Positions 49,769 through 62,045 of a stretch of DNA of 64,000 nucleotides are shown here, in pieces (position 1 is the stretch's first letter; each line of letters starts with the position of its first letter). The notes under the pieces were generated by a model. That model made no database searches and had not been told where the DNA came from. It saw only the letters and a list, made by a program, of their open reading frames with translations. Source of the stretch: Gymnorhina tibicen (lineage: Eukaryota > Chordata > Aves > Passeriformes > Artamidae); the NCBI GenBank assembly GCA_013399875.1, contig VXAZ01006880.1:620001-684000 (forward strand), given 5' to 3'. Position numbers and translations under genes: made by a program.

Positions 49769-52700
49769 TTAAATCACATTTAAAGCACAGGATGAGACAG
49801 ATTAGTCCTATCCATTCAGAAGGGGATAAAGAATGGCCTTAACTTGGCATTTCCAACCTGACCCATCCTAGGCAAAGGGTGTTGACCTGCCTATGGCTGC
49901 AGTTTAGGTCAGCTGTGTGTGCTCTCAGGCACTGTGAGCAGAAGGCACAGTGAGTTAGCATGGCTCAGTGACGTGCAGTAACATTAAAAGGTGGTGGGCT
50001 GAGTGTGTGGCTGAACCCTGAGATTTGCATGAGCTTAAAACCATAAAATGCAATTACTCTCTGGGGATTCATTTACAACCAGTCTCAGTTTGTGATCAGA
50101 TGAGGGCACGTGACAATGTCTTTGCTGAACCTTGTCATCTTTTTTCCCTTCTGGAAGACTGCCTTTCCCGAAGTATTTCTACTTTAGTTGTCTCCTTGAA
50201 TGTCAGGACATGTAGTTTTAGGGCGATCTGTCATCTGACTTCAGCAGTGTTGCACAGAGTCTCTTAACAGCACTTCTGGGCCTGCTTCAGTGGATTGTGA
50301 TAATGTGGTAGATATCAAATAGAAAAGGATCTTGGAGTGGATGAAGGGTGTTGTGGCCATTGGTTAATGAGATATTTAGGATTAGGTTTTCAAATAAAGT
50401 GTTGGGAATTAAAGAGACAGTGAGTATTCAAGGGCATTTTATCTACTGGGAGTGTTTAAACCTGGAAATACACAGTATTGATAACACAGCAGGATTAAAG
50501 TTTGCTGCATCAGATTCAGCACAATTTGGTTGTCAGCTAGCAGCTAGAGCACAAAGTCCTTAAGCAGCAGTTAATTCTCTTATTTGGAGGCTTTCTGCTT
50601 GCTGTCTGCTAAATTCCAAATACTGGCTGACAGTTGTCTGTTTGGAGCACTGTTTATTCTTAAATCTCCCTTCCGAACTGCTGCCTGGCTCCCCGCTGCT
50701 GTACTGGGTCTGGCTCACTGAACAGCTGACTGAACTCAGCACTGGAATCAGCAGGACCAGGTGCATTCACTACTTACTCCAAACATGGCATGGCTTGGGG
50801 GTCTGGCCTTTCGGGCCAGAATTAGTAGATATATTTTTAACACAAATTGTTTTTTCAGCTGAATATAGGTATTGTTCTTCTAAATCCAAGGCTTTGCTAA
50901 GTCTAACCGGAGGTAGGTTAGTTGGCAGTCAGGTCATGTGTGTTGAAATAGGGCCATGGTGTGGGTCGCTCTCAGCCTGCCATTTCTCATCACTAGGCTG
51001 ACTGGGGAACATTTTCAGTCTGGTTGCTCACAAAGAGCAGAGCACCACTGATCCTTCCCTTCCCTGCATCAGTCTCACTTTCTTTTCTTTTTTTCCCTGT
51101 AATGCACCTAGCACCAAATAAAAAAAGGGAAGCTGTAGTCACTGGAGCAGTATTGATGCTGTCGTTGCCTTCCTAACAGCACCCACCTGGATACAGAGCC
51201 CTGTGCCGCCTGTCACAGATTAATTAACACCAGACAACCCAGTCCTGCGTCCTCGCAGCAGAGCTGCCCTCCAGACTGTGCTCCAGACTGGACAGGAAGG
51301 TGCTAACACAGCATGAAAAGCAGCTGGGGGTAAGGAGGGAGAATCTGTGCAGCTGGCTTGGGTTTGCCTTTGTTTTCAGAAGCGCAGTAGGGCTGCGTGG
51401 TCATGCAAAGGCAGTACATAATGACAGGGACTCTGGGGACAAGTGATCCTTTTGGTGATGCATTCAGAGGACTCCTGGTGGAGGGCTCCTCAGGGGTGTG
51501 AGAGGAGGAAGAGAGGCAGAAACACTGGTTAAGGGGCTGGTTTATAATTCTAAAACAGCTTGTGACATTTTCTGTGTAAGTCGACATACAATAGATCTCA
51601 AGGGGAAACTAACAGACCCATAAAGTTATTTGTAGGCCAGCCCAAATAAAGGACAATGCCTGAATATAACTAGCTCATTGCAGGCATTTCTCTGTCAGGT
51701 GTGGAATGTCCAAACATCGTGAACGCTATAATAAAAGTGAGTTAATAAGGCAATAAATGGCAATGATGAAGTCCCTGGTTGATTTCAGAAAAAACAGTAA
51801 ATCCATATTTCTATTTCACTTAGCATGGCTGAAGGCCCCTTCACTGTTCCCTGCATCTGCTTCATCTCAGGTTTATTTGAGCAATACGTCATCACTCCCC
51901 CCATGAGACATCCCTGGTATCTGCAAGTTCTGCAGACCTCCTAAAGGCCTGCTGAGGCTGTACTGCCTCCCAGGGCATATTTATTCTGTACCATATCATA
52001 TAGTAAATGCCTGGAAACCAGCATTTAAAACAAAAATAAAAAACAAAGCACCCTAGGCAAAAGGGACCTTAGCTGTGAAAATGAAATTAATGCCAGTGAA
52101 TCGATCAGAATCATCCAGGCTTGGTTTGTTCGGAAGTGCCATAATCCCTTCCTCACTCTGCATGCGCATGTGCCTCATACAGAGGGGACTTTAAATACAT
52201 GGAGTTTATTTCCTGTGCCCATTCGTCTGCCCAGTCACCACTACATGAAAGGAGCCACAAGGCCAAGGGATAAGATGCTACTGGAGAGGTGGAGAAAGGA
52301 AGGGGGTTATCCAGGGAAATCATCTGGATAGTTGCCGATTTACATGGAAGGTCTGAAATTGAGACAAAGCAAAGAGAGTTCTTCCTAAACAAACAGATGG
52401 GCTGGACTTTCACTGTGGCTTTTATTCACAGTTTCCTTCTGAAGCCTTTCATATGAATGAGGTAGAAGGACACACTGTTAAAGTGGGTCAGGGAGAGGTG
52501 AAGAGTTTCAATCAGCTGTAAAGCCCAGCAGGATGCGGTTCCTTTGAAGAGCATTGTGATAGTGATTTAGGTCCAGGAGTTGAACCCCGCTGTATTTTCA
52601 AAGCTGTGTGGTACTGTGCTCCTGAGGAACTTCAGAGAGAGAGAGAAATTCTGCAAAACACTCTTTTCTTCGAAGGCAGCAGAAAATCATTTCAGCCTTT

Positions 52701-55700
52701 GTTGTCGTAGGGAACACAATACTCCAGTATCAACGCCTTTGTCTTAGCAAAAGACTCAGTACACTTGTAGGTTCTTTTACCTGCACACTGCAAGAGGCTT
52801 AATACCAAGTGGATCAGTTAATTATTCTATCACCCCCAAAATAGGTGCAATGTAGCTTTTTACCTGCTAGGGAGAAGTCAGAGGTAAAGTGAGATGTTCA
52901 GAGACACTGCAGAGACAAGCACTCAGCTCAGAAGTCTGCGTTTCCAGGCCCCACTCCCACCCCCACCCAGGCTGCCTGCCGAAGTTTTACTGGGGTCCCG
53001 GAGGTGACATCAAGGCCTCCAGGTCTGCTGTAAAAGCCAAACTCAGTCCCACTACCGAGGACTGGACATGCTGTTGAGCCTGGAGAGCTGCAGCTGCTCC
53101 TGGGTCCTGTTTGTTTCTGCAGCCAAGGAGCTGTGAAAAGTTTGATTTCTTGTAGGGCATGCAGAGCTCTCAGCAAAACCAGGCTGTGGTCCAGAGTTGC
53201 ACCAGTGGCTTCTGTTAGAACACCCCTATGCTAGAGGATACTCCTTCCCCAGAATGCTGCTAATGTGAATAAGTTGCCTTTACTTAAGATTAAATATCAT
53301 TAATGACCAGAATGTTGATTTTGTATGCAGTGATTGTCCCCAAAGATTTTTCCCCCTCTCTAGAGATATACTAAGTTGACTTTCATCACCTGAAAGTCAA
53401 GTTCATTTTCAATTACTAGAAGGCTTCATAGCTCTCTTCACCATTTCAACGAAGGACAGTCTGTGTAATTTATTTTAATTTTTAGTTTTGGTGCTTTTCA
53501 TTTATTACTGAATTTTTGAAATAGGATGGTGTTCTTTCACTGCCAGAGTGTAGTCTGCTCTGGAGTGGAGAATGACACTGTGTATGATACAGAATGATAT
53601 AAGAAAATGGAATTGTAGAGGAAGAAGAAATTTTAACCAAAAATGCCACAACAATTGCATCTCTTGGGGGAAATTGTGCTGAGATCCCTTCTGACACTGC
53701 AGATTAGATGGGCTCTGAGGGAGGGTTATCAGAAGTATATCAGAAGTATCTGAAGTTCCAAAGTAAGTATTCCACACCTCTGAAAATTGGACCATTTCTC
53801 TGTGACCTGTCAGTGGTGACACAATCCACCCATTAAACTGCATAGATCAGCCTCATTTATCTAGGAAAAGATAAGACTGCTGCCGTGTCAGGCAACTGGA
53901 AATCTGATCCTGAAATAACTACAGTATTTTGGTGATGCATTAACACCAGGGGACAGGCTCCTTGGTGTAACTGATGTGAGTATTGGTGGCAGTCCGTCTC
54001 CTGTATGGGGCTGTGAAGACAAGGTCTCTGCCTCAGAGAATGTGCAGTCTGGAGAGGTGGTGTGCAAACCAGAAGATGGAATGAAGGTTCACCTTGACTA
54101 GATTTCTTGCTTAGCTATTTTATTTGACTGTTTTGAAAGCATAGGAAAGGTTTTTTTTATTTTTTACTTGCCTAAGGACAAGGCAGAAATGTGGCCAGCT
54201 TTCATTTTGTTTAAAGGGTCTTTGCTTTATTGAGAACTATGTTACCACACCCACAAGGGAGTTTTGAATGTGTCTATTTCAGTGCCTTTAATATGAGCCA
54301 GAACTTCCAAGACAGCACCAAAGGGAGAAATGAGGTCACTGGAAAGCAATGGCTAGAAATTGTAAATAAGATTGCTTACAGGGCTTATGTGGTAGATGGG
54401 AGTGATAGTGATGTTTGAAGTTTACCATCTGTGCCCAGGAAAAGGAAAACATCCTGAGACACAGATGGCCAAGTACACTTTCATGCTGTTCTTTTCAGAG
54501 AGGAAAAAAAAGTAGTTCCTAAATGCAGTTCTCTTTAACTTTCAGTTATGCAGTGCACTAAAGACGTGCTTTTGTGTTTCTTTGATTTCACTCTGATCTT
54601 CTGATTATTTATTTGTCATCAGACACAAAAGCATATCAGTTGTCTGTTGAGATCCAGTTCAAACTTTCTAGACTTTCTACCATTCTGGCTTAATAGAGCA
54701 TGGAATAATACTGGCTGACACTAGTGGATTGAAAAAAAAAAGTTCAAAAGTAGGGGTCATGTCTCTGTGTAGGCATAAAAATAAGATAAATGCAGAAACA
54801 GTCTTGGGAATGAGGCCCCAATGCCGAAATGCCACCAAGCACTAAGGAACCAGAATACTTCAGACAGTGGGTAACTTACTGATTCTGGTTATTAATCTTC
54901 AGTGAGCTTTATTTGGGTTGAGCCCTGCCACTGTGTGGAGTAGAGATACAAGTTAGGGAGCCTTGTTGACCTGTACAGTGATTTGTTTGGAAGTGAAGAC
55001 GCCATTTGCCTCAACTTACTGATACAGAAAGAGTGTTTGAACAACCTGGACCTACAGTCACTGATACAGTTAAGAAATCAGCATTTCCAGTTAGCCCTGT
55101 CAGTGTAAAGGCATTGGTACACTGCAGTTGTCTCATCCAGGTTTCTTATCACTTCTTTTCAGCACAGTGCAGAATGTCAAAGCAAACTTGCAAACTGCAA
55201 GGTCCAGATTTTCAGTGTAGAGCTCTTCCTGCATCTTATTTGCAAGGCTGAGTTATAGCCCTCTAAATTACAAACAAAAGCACTGGCCAACTCTAGCTAA
55301 CAGCTCTGATGGATGCTATTATATTTCTGCTGCTAGTTGGCACTCAACCCTCAGTATCTCATCAGCATAAAGGGATGCTGTCAACTTGACAAATTGTGTC
55401 TTCCTTAGAGGGGGGAAAAAAAGCCGTACCTGCTATTGTTCCAAAGCAGTCTTTACAAGAACAGTGACTAGAAGAGAGTAAGGATGAAAGCAGGGTGCTA
55501 TTTCACTGCCTCTGTTCTGTGTGTTTACTCTGCATATTTGACAGCCCTGTGTGGTGTGTCAGTGTTGCTAGTGTGCATTAGCACTTCCCCTCCCAGACTG
55601 GCAAGATGATGCCTCCTGGGAGGAGGGGGTGCGGGAAGGTCAGCGAGGGGAGGGAATGCTTTCATCCCAGGCCTTGTATTAACAGCAGCAGCAAAAGTGA

Positions 55701-56649
55701 GTGAAAACGCAACAAGAGAATTTGTATATACATTCCACAGGATGCCATTGTGCTTCGTGCAGTGTTTTAAATTGGTTTCTAACATGCTTGGGAAAGAAGG
55801 AATTCTTCCTCCCCCCATCTTACTTCCTTCTCCAGACGTGATTTTTACAGTGTCCTGCTCACCACTATTTAAAGACAAATCTGTGCAAAACTTGCATTGT
55901 CTGTGAGAGGCCAGTTTGGAAGCATTCAAAGTTGTCAGCATCCCTTTAAATACAACATTGTTCTTTCCCTTGTGAGTGCCAAAGCTCTCCCTGGAGGACT
56001 ATGCATCTAACCTGGCACAAAGAAGGGAGAGTTCCTCCTTCTTTGTGTTTAAAATGACTGGCACAGTGCAGAGAACCGTCTGCTGCTTCCATCTCTGCCA
56101 GCTTCCCCTAAGATGTGCTCAGCTCCCTCAACCCGCAGCTATGGGAGCAGCTGGGAGACGTTTTGCTGAGCAGTGAATAATATCCCCCTTCTGGTTTGGT
56201 GCTGTTTGGACTCTGGCAGTCATTGATTTGCTCCCAGATTCTGAGGAGGACAGCCCAGACTGCTGTGTCCTGCCGAGAAACTGAGGAGGGAAGAGAAACG
56301 GGAGACCGAGCTCGCCATCTCCTGGGGAAAACGAATTTACGCTTTCAGGAATGTTTCTTTTGTTGTGGCATCCTTTCATTCTCACTCTCCTTTCATTCGC
56401 ACGTGCCCAGCGTGTCGGCGAGAGATGGTCAGGTGCTGTTCCGAGCCGAGCCGGGCCGAACTGGTCAAGGTCTAGCGGGGCAGAGCCGAGCCCAGCCGGG
56501 CCAGGCAGTCCCAGTTTAGCAGGCTGGAAATACTCACCTAAGTGGTTACGTTATGTCAAATTCTTTCAAAGACAGTGACATTTAGGTTTGAGTGTTTAGG
56601 AGGACTGTAAATCTTGGCTCATTTTCTTGTTCTCTATTGAAGTTTGGGC
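49769..56649. other. Intergenic DNA without recognised genes
   Basis: No gene found. It includes small hairpins at 50802-50820 and 53373-53403, an 11-bp tandem repeat at 53729-53750 (TCAGAAGTAT unit) and the GC-rich patch at about 56400-56520. Confidence 0.6.
56431..56516. repeat. Degenerate GC-rich GAGCC/CCGGG repeat
   Basis: Several imperfect copies of a GAGCCGAGCC / AGCCGGGCC unit make a short CpG-bearing patch in otherwise CpG-poor DNA. It looks like a decayed minisatellite, not a promoter island, being under 150 bp long. Confidence 0.6.
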
Positions 56650-56868
56650 TAGTTATTTGGAAAAGGTTCTTTCCCCAGGGTGGCTGGGCACTGGAACAGG
56701 CTCCCCAGGGAAGTGGTCACAGCACGAGCCTGACAAGAGTTGAAGGGGTGTTTGGACAATGCTGTCAGGCACATGGTAGGATTGTTGGAGCTGTCCTGTG
56801 CAGGGTCAGAAGTTGGACTCCATGATCCTCGTGGGTCCCTCCCAACTTGGGATATTCTGTGATTCCTT
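56650..56868 (+). mobile_element. CR1 LINE 3' fragment (+ orientation)
   Basis: TTTCCCCAGGGTGGCTGGGC, ACTGGAACAGGCTCCCCAGG, a GGTGTTTGGACAATG tract, CAGAAGTTGGACTCCATGAT and TCGTGGGTCCCTCCCAACTT lead into the terminal TATTCTGTGATTCC repeat. This is the 3' end of a CR1 element in + orientation, the only sense-oriented copy seen, and it lies outside both genes. Confidence 0.93.
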
Positions 56869-59800
56869 CTTTCTTAAAGGCCAAAGTTGCAGAAAGCTTA
56901 GGAAGCTTGTGAGCTTGCAGTGCCAGCTCTGGCCCTGCCATGGTCCCTCTTCTTCTTCCTGTGACAGTAAAATACACCAGTGAATTATGTCACAGGGTGG
57001 GTGCACTGTGTTGGTATTTTTGCTATATATTTCATAGGTACTTCAGCAGCAGCAGTGTCAGTGGCAAGACTCATAGGCCCTAATAACTCCAGAAAAGAGG
57101 TTTATAAAGCATTGAGCAGCAAGAGTCAGGTTCTTACGTGCTTAAAAGGGCAAGGACTGTTTGGCCACTGATCCTTATAGTGAGGCTTCTAAAGGATACC
57201 TATGATTTTTTGAGTCAACTCAAAAATTCTGGGGAGGTGGGATTCCTCAAGTTCAAGTGCTGCCACGCTACAGCTTACTGAGATGAATCTTCTACGGGTA
57301 TATAAAAACAGTGGTGAATGTATTAAACTGCTACTTTTGTAGGGGTTATTATGACTCAGAGTAACGACAGCTATAAAGCAGCTCAGGAAATTACACCACT
57401 AGGTATGTTGTTCTTAGTACCGAAAACTGAGATTAAGCTGGACTGTTGTGATTTTTAAGAGATTTGTATCTTATTTAACAAGAGACCTATCCCAGATTGG
57501 TCTCTTGATCCCAAGATGCCTTTTCCAATCCTATTCTGGGCAGGTGGTCCCATCTATATTGTTAAGGAAACTTTATTATATCCAGTGAAAATTAGATACC
57601 AAAAAATAGAAACTAACATTTTTAACTTAGGTCAAAACAATTCTAAACCAGATTACTAATAACGAAATAACTTGTTTGAAGTGAAATAATAAGACCTCAG
57701 TTATAAACAAAGCAAAAATTTCGTACAGATGGTAGTTTTGGAAGAGCTTGAGTATATAAATTTCACGTATTCAACTCAAAACTTAAATATAGAGTAATTA
57801 TTATACCTTTACCAAACCATCATGAGTCTTATAAAGTCTTCTACTGTTTTAAACCACTGTTTAAAGATCAGTAATTGAAGTTGAAGCTAGGAATCTTAAA
57901 AGAAGCTAGGAATCATTTTCTTTCTAAGCTTTTCTTGCTCTCAATCACATCTACACCATTTTTAGTCTGAACACCCTAAAGCACACATAATCTTGCAATA
58001 AAAGGAAGCATTGTTTGTGTTGTTTTGAATAATACAAAGTAGGCTTTAATGTTTTTAATGCTTTTTCAACACTTCAACACAGATTCAACACACCTGATTG
58101 TGAAATACAATTTGAATTTAACTTGCACACTTGTGTTTTACAAATAAATTTATGACTGTTTTGCTTACAGTAACTGAATTAGCACCATTAGCAAGTGTAC
58201 ACGTAGAAAATGGATCTTCTATTTCTCAAATACTGGAACGAGGATGGAGCTTTTAAGCTCCACTTCACAATGAAGGCTTGTGGTTTCCTGGCAGGAGTTC
58301 ATTCAGGTGATTCATATACTAGGACAGTTCATTCTTTTGTAATGTCCTTGGACAATCCTCCAGAAACACTTGTGGTGATGACCCCGTTCAAAGGAGATGC
58401 AAACTGTTAAGTGAAGAATGGCCACTGCAATTCTGAAAGGCACAGAATACAGAGCTTACAAGGCTTAGCCATCAAAAATGAAGACGAATTTTACTGCTTC
58501 CTAAATAGGAGGGGAAAATGGAAAAGCAAGAAAGAAGTAAGCAAAAGAGGACAGTGCTGGCACAGTAACAAACTGGTAACAGAGATGAATACATCATCTC
58601 TTAGGCTAGCCCTACCAAACAGCAGCAATATGTGGAGGGAGGATGAAAATCTAACTCATTTTAAGAGAGCAATAATTTTATGGAAAAGATCACACAGGAT
58701 TGCCTGCAGTAGCAGGCAATTTATTCTTTCTGTGTAGCAGTCTCCATAAAAAGGACTTTAATGTGAAGTTCTCCTGCTGTCTGGGTAGTGACAGTCCTGC
58801 TCAGCCTCCCTTGTTTCATATACCTTTTTCTGAGCAGGCTCAGCTCTTCTGGATAAGGAGATAAGAGCCAACAAAAAAATACCTAACAATTTAGGCAAAG
58901 ATTTGAAGGCAAGCTCTCACAGCATCCTAAATCTTGGGCTAGAAAATAGCAGTGTCTTCTTGCAGAATGACTTGAGATCTAGCCCTTGAAGCCACCAGAT
59001 GTTTGGCATGTCTCTGATCCAGTGGGCACACTCCTTTTAATTAAGACTCCACAAGCAACTTTTAGCTAGCTGCAGAAAGCTCCACTCTGCCACTGGAAAA
59101 CCCTTTTCAGTTTCAAGTCCTTCTTTTCTTTACAACTACTCTATAGTTGTGTAATTGTTTTACATGAGAACAACTATCAGTTCTTCATTGCATTAGACCC
59201 TACATTTTGACTGTAACTTCAGTATTTACCTCAAGGTTTCCTCTGTGTTTTGACTTCCTCAGCTCCTCTAACACAACAGCACTTCATCCTGCATTATTTA
59301 CCTCCTCGGTGATTCGTACCTTCTAAAACAGTACTGTATCAACTATTTGAGATTTTTTTTTAAGGCTAGGCTGCAAAGGCAACAAAACTTCCTTGAACTG
59401 AAGATTCACAGCTTGAATCTTACAGAACATACTCTTAAATATCCATCTTCTCCATTCAGATGTCCCTGTTCTACATGGAATGTACCAGTTTGCCTTGATA
59501 CCATATTAAGCATTACAATCTTTGCTCAAAGTAGACATTGACAAGGGACTCGTCACACAGCTGATCTTGATGCACAAGCTGCATTTCACCATTATCTTTT
59601 AAAGGCACAGCTTTCATTTACACTTATACTCTAGCCTGCACTTTGGGGGGATGTATAAAATTAAGTAACAAAGTTCTTGTAGTTTATGCACACTTCTGGA
59701 ATGATTTCGTGTTTCCAAACACAACAAACAATGTTTTGTTTCTTGAAGGAGAGCCCAGTATTGTAGGAAAGATTGGATTTTGCCATAAACACATTTGGCT

Positions 59801-60244
59801 ACAGACTTCTATAGGAGCTCATCAGAAAGAAGAATCTGAATTTTGTTGATTTTCTGCCTTTAACTCCTCCACACTCTCAATGCACATATATTTATAAACT
59901 TCTAGGTCAGGGTCATCACTTTAATATTGTACAGAGGTGGTGCCCATGGAAAAAAGTGCCCAGAAACTGTATTATAATGAAGAGAAGGAAGTTAAAAATG
60001 AACCAATTTAAATAGGAAACAGAAGATCTTTCTTCAGCAACAAACATGAACGTCCATTAAATCAGCCTAGAAACTTGGCACCATCACAAGGAGGCTGAGG
60101 TAACCCAGGACATCTCTTCCAGACTGAAAAGGATTCACAAAATCAATTAGCAGTTCGTTCTTTAATTAAATGAAGATTTACACAAACAACACAACACTTT
60201 GGAGAAGTATAGGCAAGTATTGCCACAGAGGGGTTTCCTACAGC
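56869..60244. other. Intergenic DNA between CR1 tail and COMMD9 end
   Basis: AT-rich, no recognised gene. CAACAC-type short repeats occur at about 58066-58093 and a perfect 8-bp inverted repeat with 2-base centre at 58245-58262. Part could belong to a longer COMMD9 3' UTR form if a distal - strand poly(A) site is used. Confidence 0.55.
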
Positions 60245-60982
60245 ACAGACAACAGCCTCCAGTTCTTTATTCTCCCAGTCTGGTTTTTGTACAGCAAAGG
60301 CAAATCCCAGAGTCCAATAAACCCCAAACATGAATTACCTGAACTCCTTTTTTCCTTTTCAAACAGGAGGAAGTTAGTTCCTGCTAAAGATGTTCAGAAC
60401 ATCTTCAGAACATTTTGCAAACAGTGCTATGAAGCTGATCAGAAGGGAATGTGTTGTAGCGTAACTGCCCTGTTTCAAAGCATTATCCTGTAATAACAAT
60501 CTGCAGCATGGCTGTGCTTCACTGAGAGGGAGAGAGTGCTACATCCAGCAGGCACCTCAGTACACGCACATTCCAGAGAAGCACCCTCCTTTTCTAATGC
60601 TGGAAGGCAGCCCATTACCCAGCTTGAGCCTTTTACATTCTCATTTCAGGACAGAGACAGAACTTGCTTCATTGGCTGCAGCTATTTGCTGTTTCCAGTT
60701 ATGACCCTTGTGATTAAGCCACGCTCTGAGCCCTCAAATCCTCTTCTGAAACGGTGAACAGCTTTTGTTTCAACAACATAATAGGAAAGCACTTTTTGGC
60801 ATCCAACCAAATGAGTATTTGAGCGTTAGCTTTTCAAAAGCTATCTCATTAATTCAAGAAAGAAACCTCTTTAGTTTTGTTTTGCTGAAATAGACAACAT
60901 GTTACACTAGGCTGCAACTTCTGACAACTGTAGATAGAGAATACTTCCCTTCCTTGCTGCTGGAATCCACGCCCTTGAGCAT
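60245..60982 (-). other. COMMD9: COMMD9 3' untranslated region (probable extent)
   Basis: Sequence between the TGA and the first - strand AATAAA (TTTATT on + at 60266-60271) is taken as 3' UTR, about 740 bases. A TG-rich downstream element (TGTTGTCTGTGCTGTAGG on the - strand) supports cleavage near 60245. A weaker ATTAAA lies further on at 60166-60161. Confidence 0.65.
60266..60271 (-). terminator. COMMD9: Poly(A) signal AATAAA (- strand), likely COMMD9 end
   Basis: First canonical hexamer downstream of the COMMD9 stop on the - strand, followed by a TG-rich element. The gene therefore ends about 24.6 kb from the presumed LDLRAD3 end. Confidence 0.6.
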
Positions 60983-61123
60983 TCATTTGTTTGCAACCGC
61001 AGAAAGTTGGTCCCGAATCCTTCCCAGACCTTCTAACATAGTGTCCAGGGTTTCTTTGCTCAGTTCCACAGTCAGTGCAGAAACAACAGGGTTATTTCCA
61101 CATAAGGCAGCATCTTCCTGAAT
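60983..61123 (-). CDS. COMMD9: COMMD9 last coding exon (C-terminal half of COMM domain)
   Basis: Read on the - strand, the exon begins at 61123 after a TTTTAAG acceptor and ends with TGA at 60985-60983. Its 46 residues start IQEDAALCGNNPVVSALTVE, continue LSKETLDTMLEGLGRIRDQL and finish SAVANK. This is the C-terminal end of COMM domain-containing protein 9, matching human COMMD9 in length and in most positions as I remember it (VELSKETLDTML, GLGRIRDQLSAVA). The COMM domain mediates homo- and heteromeric COMMD pairing. COMMD9 works in the COMMD/CCDC22/CCDC93 (CCC, Commander) complex on endosomes, recycling receptors to the plasma membrane. The exon is 141 bp and enters in phase 0. It is convergent with LDLRAD3. 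Confidence 0.96.
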   Translation of the reverse strand: MQEDAALCGNNPVVSALTVELSKETLDTMLEGLGRIRDQLSAVANK

Positions 61124-61941
61124 CTTAAAATAGGAATGCAGATGTTAGTTGTATGAAAAATTCATTCATGTGTTTTTCCAGTGCCACCACGGAAGTCAGT
61201 GTTTAATACATAGATAAAACAAAATGGTTTGAGTTTGGAATCCAGCTCCATCCTGAAAAACCATGGCACGTTTTCTAAGCTGTGTGCCTCACCAGTGAAG
61301 TGCACTCCCATTGACAGTGCAAGTGAGCATCTACTGCCATGAGTATTGGGAAATTTTGAAGATACTTGTGGCAGGAAGCCACATCTGTATCAAAAGCATC
61401 TCAGCAGATACCACATAGGATACTTAACCCCATTCCACAAACAGAAATTATATTTTTTAAACTCCTCCTTTGAATCCCACTCATCTGATTTTTATTGGTT
61501 GGGGGGATCCAAAACTCTGCAGAACACAAGCAGTAAGTTAGGTATACTCCCCCAATTATAAATGTGGCCTGTGAAGGAAGTTATAAGTAATCTGAAGTCA
61601 TTTCCCAACTAATGAAGCCAGCTAAACATGCTGATGAGTGCTTAGAATTAAAGGGCAATAAATTCACGATTTATCTTCTTTTTTTTTCTATAGAAAACCA
61701 TGGTGACTAGGAACAAACATGGTGACTTCTCAGATCCTCATGCACAGAAAACTTCTGTGCAAGAGAGCTTTCATCAGAGACATCACTCCCATGCTCTGTG
61801 GCATTTCAGGTATCATCTCTGAGAAAGTTTAACAGCCCACCAGGCAAGAGGCAAGCACCACACGCCTGTCTGAACTGGTTTGCTCTGGCAAGTCAGGTGT
61901 TGGGCTTCATTATTTTGGTCCTTCACAGCCACTGCCATTAC
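61124..61941 (-). other. COMMD9: COMMD9 last intron
   Basis: An 818 bp GT-AG intron in phase 0, with donor GTAATG and acceptor TTTTAAG on the - strand. Nothing else is recognisable inside it except a T-rich run at about 61678-61689. Confidence 0.93.
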
Positions 61942-62045
61942 CTTTAACTGCAGCAGGCAGGTAGGGACTGCCATTCTTACGATGCTGTCTGAAGATGTCT
62001 TGATGTCCACCCTCCAGTCCATGTCGACAAGCCGAGGCAGGGAGA
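61942..62045 (-). CDS. COMMD9: COMMD9 penultimate coding exon (start of COMM domain)
   Basis: On the - strand the acceptor TTTTTTAATCCCCCAG precedes 62045 and the donor AAG|GTAATG follows 61942. The 104 bp exon opens with two bases that complete an Ile codon, then reads SLPRLVDMDWRVDIKTSSDS followed by IVRMAVPTCLLQLK. This is the conserved LPxLvDxdWRvDi signature that opens the COMM domain, near-identical to human COMMD9 from memory. It joins in phase 0 to the exon at 61123. The N-terminal helical region of the protein is coded further right, outside the window; I found no further exon between 62046 and 64000. Confidence 0.96.
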
